NCBI GenBank assembly: GCA_020161145.1
Contig: JAIUPQ010000001.1
Span: 434,001 to 498,000 of the forward strand
Length of the DNA stretch: 64,000 bases
DNA from: Pseudomonadota bacterium
GTDB taxonomy: Bacteria; Pseudomonadota; Gammaproteobacteria; Burkholderiales; Burkholderiaceae_C
Direction: 5' to 3'
The position numbers were made by a program, and so were the translations under genes. Shown here one piece after another: positions 1-8,735 of this stretch. The notes beneath the pieces were generated by a model. That model searched no databases. It worked only from the letters and a program-made list of their open reading frames with translations, and had not been told where the DNA came from. Position 1 is the first letter of the stretch. Each line of letters begins with the position of its first letter.

Positions 1-597
1 GTGCGCCATCTCAAGCTGGACCAGGCCCACGGCGACTACGGCAACACCCCGCGCGCCGTGGGCGCCATGCTGGCGGCCAGCGAGGGCTTCGACGCCGTGT
101 GCTTCCTGGACGCCGACAACGCCTTGACGCCCACCCACGTCGAGAGCTGCGTGGCGCTGGCGGCGGCCGACCCGCTGCTGGACTACGTCACCACGCGCCG
201 CCACATGGTGCGCGAGGACGGCAGCATCATCCCGCTGCGCATCCGCGAAGACCACGACAACAGCCACGTGGACACCAACTGCTTTTTCCTGCTGCGCGGC
301 GCCATGCACACGCTGGCGCGCTGGGCGCTGATGCCCCGGCCCATGGCCGTCTACGGCGACCGCGTCTACCTGGCCTCGCTGCGCGAGGAGGGGCTGCGCA
401 GCGCCTGCACCGAAGAGCGCAGCGTGCTCTACCTGTGCACCTGGGCCCACCTGTACCGCGAGGTGGGCGAGCCGGCCCCGGCCTTTGCCAAGGAGCCGCT
501 GCCGCTGGCGCAACTGCCGCGCTGGTACGCCGGGCTGCCGCCGCGCGAGCGCGAGGTCACCCAGCGCCTCTCAGGCATGGCCTGCCCGGTGGCCTGA
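1..597 (+). CDS. Glycosyltransferase family 2, 5'-truncated by window edge
   Basis: Probably adds a sugar to a surface polysaccharide from an activated donor in the cytoplasm. The visible 198 residues contain the GT-A metal-binding region FLDADNA (about residues 35-41) and the later VDTNCFFLL and WALMPRP blocks. They align along their whole length with the gene at 1528-2265 on the other strand, for example VRHLKLDQAHGDYGNTPRA against VRHIRLDRAHRDYGNTPRA. By that comparison about 50 N-terminal residues, including the nucleotide-binding start, lie before base 1, so the GTG at base 1 is an internal valine and not the real start. Acceptor and donor sugars cannot be read from the sequence. Confidence 0.85.
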   Translation: MRHLKLDQAHGDYGNTPRAVGAMLAASEGFDAVCFLDADNALTPTHVESCVALAAADPLLDYVTTRRHMVREDGSIIPLRIREDHDNSHVDTNCFFLLRGAMHTLARWALMPRPMAVYGDRVYLASLREEGLRSACTEERSVLYLCTWAHLYREVGEPAPAFAKEPLPLAQLPRWYAGLPPREREVTQRLSGMACPVA

Positions 598-623
598 GCC
601 CCCATTCCGACCGAGTCACGTCC

Positions 624-1505
624 ATGCAAGACCAACCCACCCGCAAACACCTCATCATCGTGCGCGCCGGCGACGCCTCGCTGCACGAGGGCTGGCTGCC
701 GCCGCCCGATGCGCCGCGCAGCTTCGATCTGGTGGTCAGCTACTTTGGCCGCGACCCGGACCGCTACCGCCGCGCCGACATCCCCCGGCTGGACGGCGCC
801 GGCCCCAAGTGGCGCGGGCTCTACGAGCTGCTGGCCAGCGGCGCCGTCAACTGGTGGGACTTCGACTACATCTGTCTGCCCGACGACGACCTGGCCGCCA
901 GCCCCGAGGTGTTCGAGACCCTGTTCGCGCAGGTGCGCGCGCACGAGCTGGCGCTGGCCCAGCCCGCGCTCACCGCAGACAGCCACATCAGCCACGCCAT
1001 CACCGTGCACAACCCGCGCTTCCAGCTGCGGCGCACCAACTTCGTCGAGGCCATGGCCCCGGTCTTCAGCCGCGAGCTGCTGGCGCGCGTGCTGCCCACC
1101 TTCGTGGCCAACGACAGCGGCTGGGGCATCGACTGGCTGTGGCAGCAGTACCTGGACCGGCCCCAGCGCGACAGCGCCATCATCGACGCCGCCCAGGTCT
1201 GCCACACCCGCCCCGTGGGCGGCCCCAACTACGAGCGCCTGGTGGCCGAGGGCCGCTCGCCGCACGACGAGATGCGCGCGCTGCTGACGCGCTATGGCTT
1301 GATGGGCATGCCGCAACTGTGCTGGAGTGCCGTGACCCTGGATGGGCAGGAGTTGCGCCTGGCCGGCGGCGAGGCCGAGGCGCTGACGCTGCTGGATCAG
1401 GTCATGCAGGTGGCGCGCCCACGCGTGCGCAACGAGGGCGAGGCGCGCTGGTTGCTCTGGTCGCACGTACAGGCCAGCCCCGCGCTGATGGCGCTGGCGA
1501 GCTGA
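624..1505 (+). CDS. DUF707-like putative glycosyltransferase
   Basis: 293 residues. The layout resembles DUF707 proteins: a central YICLPDDDL block (a DxD-like acidic triplet as in GT-A enzymes), then AQPAL, then the FVEAMAPVFSR block and a late NDSGWGIDWLW motif. DUF707 has no settled biochemistry; a glycosyltransferase-type role is inferred from the acidic triplet and from the GT2 genes on both sides. It starts 26 bases after the upstream GT gene and points the same way, so the two are probably co-transcribed. The ATG at 624 is the natural start because the reading frame aligns with the family only from MQDQPTRK onward. Confidence 0.7.
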   Translation: MQDQPTRKHLIIVRAGDASLHEGWLPPPDAPRSFDLVVSYFGRDPDRYRRADIPRLDGAGPKWRGLYELLASGAVNWWDFDYICLPDDDLAASPEVFETLFAQVRAHELALAQPALTADSHISHAITVHNPRFQLRRTNFVEAMAPVFSRELLARVLPTFVANDSGWGIDWLWQQYLDRPQRDSAIIDAAQVCHTRPVGGPNYERLVAEGRSPHDEMRALLTRYGLMGMPQLCWSAVTLDGQELRLAGGEAEALTLLDQVMQVARPRVRNEGEARWLLWSHVQASPALMALAS

Positions 1506-1527
1506 GCGCGCCTGCGCCCCGCGCTGC

Positions 1528-2265
1528 TCAGGTCGCCAGCGCGCAGCCGGTCAGCCGCCGCACCACCGCCAGATCGCCCGGCTGCAGCCGAGCCAGCCAG
1601 TTGCGCACCGGCTGGCCGTCGATGTTCTCTTTGGCAAACGCCGGCACCGGCTCGCCCAGCGCGCGGTAGAAGCTGCTCCAGGTGCACAGGTAGTGCACCG
1701 TGCGCGCAGGGCTGCGCCCGGCGCGCAGGCCGTCGGCCAGCAGGCCTTGCAGGTAGAAGCGGTCGCCCAGCAGCGCCATGGGCTTGGGCATCAGCGCCCA
1801 GCGCGCCACGCTGTGGAAGGCGCCCACCAGCAGGAAAAAGCAGTTGGTGTCCACGTGGCTCCAGTCGCCGTCGTCGCTGGCGTGCACGGCCATGATGGAG
1901 CCGTCCTCGCGGCACAGGTGGCGGCTGGCCGTCACGTAGTCGCAGCCGGTCTGCGCGGCCACCTGCACGCAGGTGGCGATGTGCTCCGGGGCATACCAGT
2001 TGTCGGCGTCCAGGAAGGTCACCGCATCGAACCCCTCGCTGATGGCCAGCAGCGCGCCGATGGCGCGCGGCGTGTTGCCGTAATCGCGGTGGGCGCGGTC
2101 CAGCCGGATGTGGCGCACGCCTTCGCCGTCCAGCCAGTCCTGCGGGTGGCCGTCGGCAATGACCAGGTGCTCGCAGGCCAGCGTCTGGTTGCGCACGCTG
2201 GCCAGGCAGCGGCGCAGCCAGGCCTCGGGTTCGCGGTGGTAGGGGGTGATGACGGCGACACGCAT
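1528..2265 (-). CDS. Glycosyltransferase family 2 (paralogue of the first gene)
   Basis: 245-residue cytoplasmic GT2 enzyme with the full N-terminus MRVAVITPYHREPEAWLRRC, typical of the nucleotide-binding start of GT-A folds, and the metal-binding TFLDADNW motif near residue 86. It is a close paralogue of the truncated gene at 1-597 but lies on the opposite strand, convergent with the DUF707 gene (22 bases between stop codons). The frame stays open far upstream of 2265, but only the part from MRVAV matches the family, so the ATG at 2263-2265 is taken as the start. Inversion after duplication would explain the arrangement. Confidence 0.85.
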   Translation of the reverse strand: MRVAVITPYHREPEAWLRRCLASVRNQTLACEHLVIADGHPQDWLDGEGVRHIRLDRAHRDYGNTPRAIGALLAISEGFDAVTFLDADNWYAPEHIATCVQVAAQTGCDYVTASRHLCREDGSIMAVHASDDGDWSHVDTNCFFLLVGAFHSVARWALMPKPMALLGDRFYLQGLLADGLRAGRSPARTVHYLCTWSSFYRALGEPVPAFAKENIDGQPVRNWLARLQPGDLAVVRRLTGCALAT

Positions 2266-2385
2266 GGCAAGGCGGGCGGGTTGACGGAAGGTGGCCCAAT
2301 CTAGCCGCCTCGCGCCCGCGCCCAGCGCGCGAAAAGAGGCCCTGAAGGCCCGTCTCATCCCGCGCTTGGGCGGTCGGTCCAACCC

Positions 2386-2391
2386 TAGACT
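2386..2391 (+). promoter_or_regulatory. -10-like TAGACT close to the start codon
   Basis: TAGACT lies 9 bases before the ATG at 2401 and there is no purine-rich ribosome-binding site between them, suggesting a very short or absent leader. The same hexamer precedes the mmsA-like gene. No convincing -35 box is visible. Confidence 0.4.
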
Positions 2392-2400
2392 GGCCCGGCC

Positions 2401-3402
2401 ATGACGCTGATCACCACCCTGATTCCGGCCTACAAACCCACCTACCTGGCCGAGGTGTTCGACGGCCTGGCCCGCCAGCGCTGCCAGGCGTTTCGCGTCG
2501 TCGTCTCGGACGACAGCCCCGGCGAGGAAATCACCGCGCGGCTGCGCGCCGGCCACTTCGGCGCGGCGGCGGCGGCGCTCGACATCGAGATCGTCACCGG
2601 CCCCAGGCACGCGCGGCTGAACATGACGTCGCTGATCGACCGCTGGGGAGGCAGCACGCCCTATGCGCACCTGCATCTGGACGACGACCTGATCTACCCA
2701 GAGTTCTACAGCAGCCACCTGGCCGCCCACGCGCAGGGGCGCTTCTGCGCCAGCGCCAGCATGCGCTGGCTGTCGCAGCTGGACACCACGCCCACCGAAT
2801 GCCACGACATCCCCGCGCCCATCGCCGCCGGCAACCTGCGCGTGCAGGCGGTGGACGCACAGAGCATGTTCCAGACCATGGTGCCCACGGGCTGGAACTG
2901 GGTGGGCGAGTTCACCAACATGGTGATCAGCGCCGAGGGTGCGCGCCATTGGCCGCGCACCCAGGCCGACGAGATCAACTACGTCGGCTGGCCCGACGTG
3001 GGCTTTGTGCTCAGCGCCGTGCAGCACCTGCCGCTGGCCTTCATCCACGAGCGGCTCAGCGTGTTCCGCCAACACCCGGCGCAGACCACCCACGTGCGCG
3101 CCCAGCACGGCGCCCGCGTCTCCCACCTGGCCTGGGCCATCTACGGCCTGCAGGCCTGGGCCGAGCGGCGCATCAACGACGCGCAAGCGGTGCAGGCCGT
3201 GAGCCTGTGCGTGCGCGAGCTGCTGCGGCTGTATCCGCAAGGCGACCCGGTGATCGACACCTTTCTGGATCTGGTGCAGCACCGGGGCGGCAACCTGGGT
3301 GCACTTTATGCGGCCGTCAAACCCTTCTGGCTGGCCTTGCTGGCCAGCGACCCTGTCACCGCGCCCGTCGTGGCGCCGCGCCCCGTTGCCGCCATGGCTT
3401 GA
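2401..3402 (+). CDS. Glycosyltransferase family 2
   Basis: 333 residues. The start MTLITTLIPAYKPTYLAEV and the later HLHLDDDLIYPEFY block (about residues 91-104) are the nucleotide-binding strand and DxD-type metal site of GT-A/GT2 enzymes. It is not closely related to the two GT2 paralogues upstream, so it probably makes a different linkage. It opens a rightward run of genes (GT2, DegT aminotransferase, sulfotransferase, WbqC) that overlap or nearly touch. Donor and acceptor are unknown. Confidence 0.8.
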   Translation: MTLITTLIPAYKPTYLAEVFDGLARQRCQAFRVVVSDDSPGEEITARLRAGHFGAAAAALDIEIVTGPRHARLNMTSLIDRWGGSTPYAHLHLDDDLIYPEFYSSHLAAHAQGRFCASASMRWLSQLDTTPTECHDIPAPIAAGNLRVQAVDAQSMFQTMVPTGWNWVGEFTNMVISAEGARHWPRTQADEINYVGWPDVGFVLSAVQHLPLAFIHERLSVFRQHPAQTTHVRAQHGARVSHLAWAIYGLQAWAERRINDAQAVQAVSLCVRELLRLYPQGDPVIDTFLDLVQHRGGNLGALYAAVKPFWLALLASDPVTAPVVAPRPVAAMA

Positions 3403-3411
3403 GGAGTTGTT

Positions 3412-4596
3412 GTGAGTACCCCCAAATTTCTTGAGAGCCAACCCATTTACGTCACCCAGCCCGAGCTGCCACCGCTGGCCGAGCTGACGCCCTATCTGGA
3501 GCAGATCTGGGCCAACAAGGTGCTGACCAACGGCGGGCCCTTCCACCGCCAGCTGGAGGCCGCGCTGTGCGAGCACCTGGGCGTGCCGCACATCAGCCTG
3601 TTTGCCAACGCCACGCTGGCGCTGCTGACGGCGCTGCAGGCGCTGCGCATCGGCGGCGAGGTCATCACCACGCCGTACTCCTTTGTGGCCACCGGCCATG
3701 CGCTGCTGTGGAACGGCATCCGGCCGGTGTTCGTCGATATCGACCCCGAGACGCTGAACCTGGATGCCCGCCTCATCGAGGCCGCCATCACGCCCGAGAC
3801 CACGGCCATCGTGCCCATCCACTGCTACGGCACGCCGGCCGACGTGGCCGCCATCGCGCGCGTGGCCGACGACTACGACCTCAAGGTCATCTACGACGCC
3901 GCCCACGCCTTTGGCGTGCAGCACGAGGTGGATGGCCAGTGGCGCAGCGTGCTCAACCATGGCGATCTGTCGGTGCTGAGCTTCCACGCCACCAAGGTCT
4001 TCAACACCTTCGAGGGCGGGGCCATCATCTGCCCCGACGCCAAAACCAAGCAACGCATCGATCACCTGAAAAATTTTGGCTTTGTCAACGAAACCACTGT
4101 TGCGGCCACGGGTATTAACGGCAAAATGAGCGAGTTCAACGCTGCGCTGGGTTTGGTGCAGTTGCGTCACATCCAGCATGCCATGACGCGGCGGCGCGCC
4201 ATCGACACCCGGTACCGCGAGTTGCTGGCGGGTGTGCCGGGGCTGCGCCTGCTGTCGCGCCCGCTGCGGGCCACGGCCAACCACTCCTACTTCCCGGTGC
4301 TGGTGCAGCCCGAGTTTGCGCTCACGCGCGATGGGCTGTATCAGCATCTGAAAGACCATGGCATCCATGCGCGGCGCTACTTCTATCCGCTGATTTCCGA
4401 CTTTCCGATGTACCGCCAATTGCCCAGCGCCGATCCGGCGCAGCTGCCCGTGGCCCGCCGCACGGCCGACCAGGTGCTGTGCCTGCCCATCTATCCGGCC
4501 CTGGCCGACGCCGACGTGCAGCGCATCGCCGGCCTGATCCACGCGGCCGCCGGCGGTCGCGTGCAGACCGCTACCGCCCAACTGGCGACGACGTGA
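3412..4596 (+). CDS. DegT/DnrJ/EryC1/StrS family PLP aminotransferase
   Basis: 394 residues, normal length for the family that transfers an amino group to nucleotide-linked keto-sugars. Visible marks are TNGGPFHRQLEAAL at the N-terminus, ITTPYSFVAT, the VIYDAAHAFGV block whose Asp contacts the PLP ring nitrogen, and SFHATKVFNTFEGG, whose Lys is the expected Schiff-base lysine. The late NHSYFPVLV region is also typical. A GTG start at 3412 follows a GAGGAG ribosome site at 3401-3406. Its place in the glycan cluster suggests it makes an amino sugar for the polysaccharide; the exact sugar cannot be told from sequence. Confidence 0.88.
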   Translation: MSTPKFLESQPIYVTQPELPPLAELTPYLEQIWANKVLTNGGPFHRQLEAALCEHLGVPHISLFANATLALLTALQALRIGGEVITTPYSFVATGHALLWNGIRPVFVDIDPETLNLDARLIEAAITPETTAIVPIHCYGTPADVAAIARVADDYDLKVIYDAAHAFGVQHEVDGQWRSVLNHGDLSVLSFHATKVFNTFEGGAIICPDAKTKQRIDHLKNFGFVNETTVAATGINGKMSEFNAALGLVQLRHIQHAMTRRRAIDTRYRELLAGVPGLRLLSRPLRATANHSYFPVLVQPEFALTRDGLYQHLKDHGIHARRYFYPLISDFPMYRQLPSADPAQLPVARRTADQVLCLPIYPALADADVQRIAGLIHAAAGGRVQTATAQLATT

Positions 4597-5390
4597 TGCG
4601 CACGCTCGCCCTGATGGGCTGTCCGCGCAGCGGCACCAGTTGGCTGGGGCAGGTGTTCAATGCCCATCCCCGGGTGGCCTACCGCTACCAGCCCTTGTTT
4701 TCCTACGAGTTCAAGGACTGGTTTGGCCAGCACGGTGTGACCGCCGCCAGCGTGCGGGCGTTTCACACCGCGCTGCTGGGCGCGCACAGCGACTTCGTGC
4801 TGCAGAACTTGCGTCCGGCCAAGGCCGGTGCACCCAGCCACCTGGTGTGGAAAGAGGTGCGCTATCTGCATCTGATGCAGCCGCTGCTGGAGACGGGCGA
4901 ATTGGACGGCGTGATCTGGCTGTACCGCGCGCCGCTGGCCGTGCTCAACAGCTGGTACCAGGCGCCGCGCGAGTTCCGCGCCGGGCAGGACATCCGCGTC
5001 GAATACCTGCATGCACCCAACAAGAACACCAACCCCAGCGAGTACAACGGCCTGGCGCGCTGGAAGACCGCCATGCGGCTGGCGCTGGCGGCCCGCACGG
5101 CCTACCCGGGGCGGGTGCACCTGCTGCGCTACGAGCGGCTGGTGGCCGCGCCGGCCGAGGAGTTGGCCCGCCTGGCTGCCGCTGTGGATTTGCCGGTGGA
5201 TGCGGCGCAACTGGCCTTTCTGACCGCCAGCCGCAGCCGCCACGACGACGATGCCTACAGCGTGTTTCGCGCGCAGCAGGCCGCCATGTTGCTGCCGCCC
5301 GACGTGGCCGCCGCCATCACCTGCGATACCGAGGCCGCGGGCCTGCTGGATCTGGCCGATGCCTGTCGGCAAGAGGCCCCGTCGACGTGA
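4596..5390 (+). CDS. Sulfotransferase-like protein
   Basis: 264 residues. The N-terminal LMGCPRSGTSWLGQVF (residues 6-21) is the 5'-phosphosulfate-binding loop of PAPS-dependent sulfotransferases, and the LLRYERLVAAP block in the second half resembles the 3'-phosphate region. It would move sulfate from PAPS to a hydroxyl or amine on the cluster's glycan. The ATG overlaps the stop of the aminotransferase in a TGATG junction, so translation is likely coupled. The substrate is inferred from context only. Confidence 0.8.
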   Translation: MRTLALMGCPRSGTSWLGQVFNAHPRVAYRYQPLFSYEFKDWFGQHGVTAASVRAFHTALLGAHSDFVLQNLRPAKAGAPSHLVWKEVRYLHLMQPLLETGELDGVIWLYRAPLAVLNSWYQAPREFRAGQDIRVEYLHAPNKNTNPSEYNGLARWKTAMRLALAARTAYPGRVHLLRYERLVAAPAEELARLAAAVDLPVDAAQLAFLTASRSRHDDDAYSVFRAQQAAMLLPPDVAAAITCDTEAAGLLDLADACRQEAPST

Positions 5391-6100
5391 GGCTGGCCGT
5401 CATGCAGCCGTACTGGTTGCCCTATATCGGCTACTTCCAGTTGATGGGGGCGGTCGATGCGTTCGTGCTCTATGACGACGTGCAATGGATGCAGCGCAGC
5501 TGGATCAACCGCAACCGCATCCTGGTGGAGGGCCAGCCGCATTGGCTGAGTTGTGCGGTGGCCCAGGGCTCCGCGCGCGCGCCCATCAACCAGCGCACGC
5601 TGCCACTGGGGCCCGGCGTGGCTGCTGCGGATCAAGCGAGGTTGCTGCGCCAGATTGAGGCCGCCTATCGCAAGGCACCGCAGTTCGCTGCGGTGTGGCC
5701 ACTGGTGCAGGCCTGCGTGCAAGCCCAGGGTCCGGGTGTGGCGGTGTATGTGGCACAAGGGCTGCGATGGATAGCCGGGCATCTGGGCATCCACACGCCG
5801 CTGGTCTGGTCGTCCGAATTGAGCAAGGCGGCCGGGCTGAAGGGGCAGGATCACATCCTCGAAATTTGCCGGGTGATGGGTGCAAGCCACTACATCAACC
5901 CCATCGGCGGACAGGCGCTTTACGACCGCGCGGCATTCGCGGCGGCGGGCATCGAGCTGGCGTTTTTGCAGGCGCGGCCCGTCACCTACCCCCAGTTCGC
6001 CGGCCATGCACCGGTGCCGTTCCTGAGCATCATCGATGTGCTGATGTTCAATGACGCGTCGGCCGTGGCCGGGCTGCTGCAGCAGTACGACTTGTGCTGA
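5387..6100 (+). CDS. WbqC family protein
   Basis: 237 residues beginning VRLAVMQPYWLPYIGYFQL, the hallmark start of the WbqC family, followed by VLYDDVQW and SWINRNRI. The family is found in O-antigen and capsule clusters and has been linked to modified or amino sugars, but its reaction is not firmly established. The GTG start at 5387 overlaps the preceding stop in a GTGA junction; a later ATG at 5402 would cut into the conserved start. It is the last gene of the glycan run and converges with the PQQ dehydrogenase, with only 3 bases between the stop codons. Confidence 0.85.
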   Translation: MRLAVMQPYWLPYIGYFQLMGAVDAFVLYDDVQWMQRSWINRNRILVEGQPHWLSCAVAQGSARAPINQRTLPLGPGVAAADQARLLRQIEAAYRKAPQFAAVWPLVQACVQAQGPGVAVYVAQGLRWIAGHLGIHTPLVWSSELSKAAGLKGQDHILEICRVMGASHYINPIGGQALYDRAAFAAAGIELAFLQARPVTYPQFAGHAPVPFLSIIDVLMFNDASAVAGLLQQYDLC

Positions 6101-6103
6101 TGC

Positions 6104-8521
6104 CTACGGCAGCGCGAACGCGATGATCCAGTCGCCCCGGTCGTTGGGGTTGTAGCGGGCGCCGCCCGCCGTCACCACCACGAACTGGCGGCCGGTGTGC
6201 TTGTCGATGTAGGTCATGGGGGTGGCTTGCGAGCCCGAGGGCAGGCGGGCCTTCCACAGCTCCTCGCCGGTTTCGGTGCTGAGCGCGCGCAGGTAGTAGT
6301 CCTGTGTGGCCGAGTAAAAGCTCAGGCCACCCCGCGTGGTCACCGCCCCGCCCAGCGCAGGCATGCCCACGTACATGGCCAGGCGCGGCTGGATGCCGGC
6401 CACGGTCACGTCCTTCATGGTGCCGGCCGGGCGCTGCCACCGCAGCTGGCGGCTGCCCAGGTCGATGGCCGACAGGGTGCCGATGGGCGGCTCCAGGCAG
6501 GGCACACCCAGCGGAGAGAAGAAGTTGACCACCTTCTGCCCGAACGGCAGGCCGAACTGGGGCGAGACCGCGCCGTGGGGGTCGGGCTTGTAGTCCTCCT
6601 GCGACGGCAGGTCCTTGCGCGGAATCAGTTGGGCCGACACGGGCATGCGCATGTCGGCCACCACCAGGATGTTGCGCTCCTCGTCCACGCTGATGCCGCC
6701 CCAGTTGGGGCCGCCGTTGTTGCCCGGGTAGGTCAGGGTGGGGCGGGTGGACTGCGGCGTGAACTCGCCTGCGTAGGCATGCTGGCGAAACAGGATGCGG
6801 CAGGCCAGTTGGTCAATGGGTGTCATGCCCCACATGCGCGCCTCGGTCAGCGGCTCGGTGCCAATGGAGGCCATGCCCACCGCATAGGGTTGGGTGGGGC
6901 TGTAGACCTCGCCCGTGGCCGTGCCATCGCCATGGGGGGCGGGCTTGTCGGCAATCTGGATCAGCGGCTTGCCGGTGCGCCGATCCAGCACGAAGAACTG
7001 CCCGCGCTTGGTGGTCTGGATCAAGGCCGGGGTGCTGCCACCCTTGCCGTCGGGGAAGCTGACCAGCGTGGGCTGTGCCGGCAGGTCGTAGTCCCAGATG
7101 TCGTGGCGGACGGTGCGGTAATGCCATTTCTCCTTGCCGGTGGCCAGATCCAGCGCCACCACCGAGGCGTTGTACTCGTCGTCGAACGCTCGCCGCTGGC
7201 CGCCGTAGTAATCGGGCGTGGCATTGCCCAGCGGCAGGTAGGCCATGCCCAGTTCCAGATCGAACGCCATGGGCGCCCACACGTTGGGCGTGCCCCGGGT
7301 GTAGGTGGCGCCCGACGCGGGGGCGCCGCTGTGCCCGGGGTTGCCCAGGTCCCAGGCCCAGGCCAGCTCGCCCGTCAGCACGTCGAAGGCGCGCACCACG
7401 CCCGAGGGCTCGCCCACCGAGTAGTTGTCGGCAACCCAGCCGCCGATGAGGATGCGGGTGCCGGCCACGATGGGCCCCGTGGTGGGCACGTAGAACCCCG
7501 GCGGCACTTCACCCATGCCCACTTTCAGATCGACGGTGCCCTGCTGGCCGAAGGCCGGGCAGATCTGGCCCGTCTTGGCGTCCAGCGCAATCAGCCGGGC
7601 ATCGTTGGTGGCCACGAAGAGGCGTGCCGCACACGGGCCGTCGCTGCCCTGCCCCTGGTGCGATGCGGCCGCCGGCTGGGCGGCGGCGGGCGTTTGCGTC
7701 TGCGCGTGGTGGTAGCCCAGCGCGCGGCAGCGCTTCCAGAAGGCGAAGGCCGATTGGGGGTCGAACTGCCACAGGATCTTGCCGCTGGCGCCGTCCATGG
7801 CGGTCACGCGGTTGGTGGGTGAGCAGTGGTAGAGGATGCCGTCCACATACAGCGGCGTGTTCTGGTCCTCCTTGCCCTCTTCGCCCACCGCGATGTCGCC
7901 GCTGCGGGCGGCCCACACCTGGCGCAACCGGCCGACGTTGGTCACGTTGATCTGGTCGAAGGGCGCATAGCGCGTGGCCTCGCCGGTGCGGCCATAGGAG
8001 TGCCACTCTCCCGCCATGGCCACCGTGGCCGGGCGCGCAATGCCTTTGGTGGGTGCCTGCGCCTGGAGCACCACGCCATGGGGAAAGAACATGGCCACGA
8101 TGAAGCCGCAAAAGCACAGCAGCAAGGCCACGCCGCCAAAGACATAGGGCGTGGCGTGGGTCGGTCGTCCCTTGGCCGCGTGGGTGGCGGGCACCAGCAC
8201 CAGCGCCAGGCCGGCCAGGAAGATGGGTGCGACCAGGCGCACCTCGAGCGCCCAGAAATTCAACCCGACCTCGGCCAATGCCCAAACGAGGGTGAAGCCG
8301 AGGCTGGCCAGGCAGACCCAGACGCCCAGCATCTCCCTGCGCCACAGACTGACGGCGGCCACCAGCCAGCTCGCGCCGATCAAGGCGTAATACCAACTGC
8401 CCCCCAGGCCGATCAGGTAGATGCCGCCGCCCAGCAGCGACAACCCCACCAGCGCCAGCAACACCGCGAAAGCCATCAAGCCGCCAGACGTGTTGCCGAC
8501 GCGCACCCGTTGGTTGTCCAT
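6104..8521 (-). CDS. Membrane-bound PQQ-dependent dehydrogenase (glucose/quinate/shikimate type)
   Basis: 805 residues, the usual size of this family. About five hydrophobic helices fill residues 1-140, followed by a large periplasmic eight-bladed propeller with GEWHSYGRTGEATRYAPFDQIN and repeated W-containing blade motifs such as GKILWQFDPQ, GELAWAWDLG and GKEKWHYRT. It oxidises a sugar or cyclic polyol in the periplasm and passes electrons to ubiquinone. The ATG at 8521 follows a GGAGGA ribosome site. It lies 214 bases downstream of a second copy on the same strand. Substrate (glucose, quinate, shikimate or other) cannot be assigned, and no PQQ biosynthesis genes are in the window. Confidence 0.88.
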   Translation of the reverse strand: MDNQRVRVGNTSGGLMAFAVLLALVGLSLLGGGIYLIGLGGSWYYALIGASWLVAAVSLWRREMLGVWVCLASLGFTLVWALAEVGLNFWALEVRLVAPIFLAGLALVLVPATHAAKGRPTHATPYVFGGVALLLCFCGFIVAMFFPHGVVLQAQAPTKGIARPATVAMAGEWHSYGRTGEATRYAPFDQINVTNVGRLRQVWAARSGDIAVGEEGKEDQNTPLYVDGILYHCSPTNRVTAMDGASGKILWQFDPQSAFAFWKRCRALGYHHAQTQTPAAAQPAAASHQGQGSDGPCAARLFVATNDARLIALDAKTGQICPAFGQQGTVDLKVGMGEVPPGFYVPTTGPIVAGTRILIGGWVADNYSVGEPSGVVRAFDVLTGELAWAWDLGNPGHSGAPASGATYTRGTPNVWAPMAFDLELGMAYLPLGNATPDYYGGQRRAFDDEYNASVVALDLATGKEKWHYRTVRHDIWDYDLPAQPTLVSFPDGKGGSTPALIQTTKRGQFFVLDRRTGKPLIQIADKPAPHGDGTATGEVYSPTQPYAVGMASIGTEPLTEARMWGMTPIDQLACRILFRQHAYAGEFTPQSTRPTLTYPGNNGGPNWGGISVDEERNILVVADMRMPVSAQLIPRKDLPSQEDYKPDPHGAVSPQFGLPFGQKVVNFFSPLGVPCLEPPIGTLSAIDLGSRQLRWQRPAGTMKDVTVAGIQPRLAMYVGMPALGGAVTTRGGLSFYSATQDYYLRALSTETGEELWKARLPSGSQATPMTYIDKHTGRQFVVVTAGGARYNPNDRGDWIIAFALP

Positions 8522-8735
8522 GTGTGCTCCTCCGCCCTCGGTCCGCGCGGGGCGGCAGGGGCTTTATGGCCGACGTGTGATCGTCAGGTTGTTGGGGCCA
8601 TCCTACTACCGCATGGGCGGCGCGGGGAAGGGGCGGTGGCGGACGGTGCGGCCCGCCCGATGGGGAGGCACCAGGTGCCTGCACGGCACCAGGCGCCGTT
8701 GCCGCGTTGGCCAGACGCATGCGGACCCTGCGCGC

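Noticed and set aside
1528-4581. A 1017-codon open frame on the minus strand
   Set aside because: Only its last 245 codons match a protein family (GT2). The rest is antisense to well-supported glycan genes.
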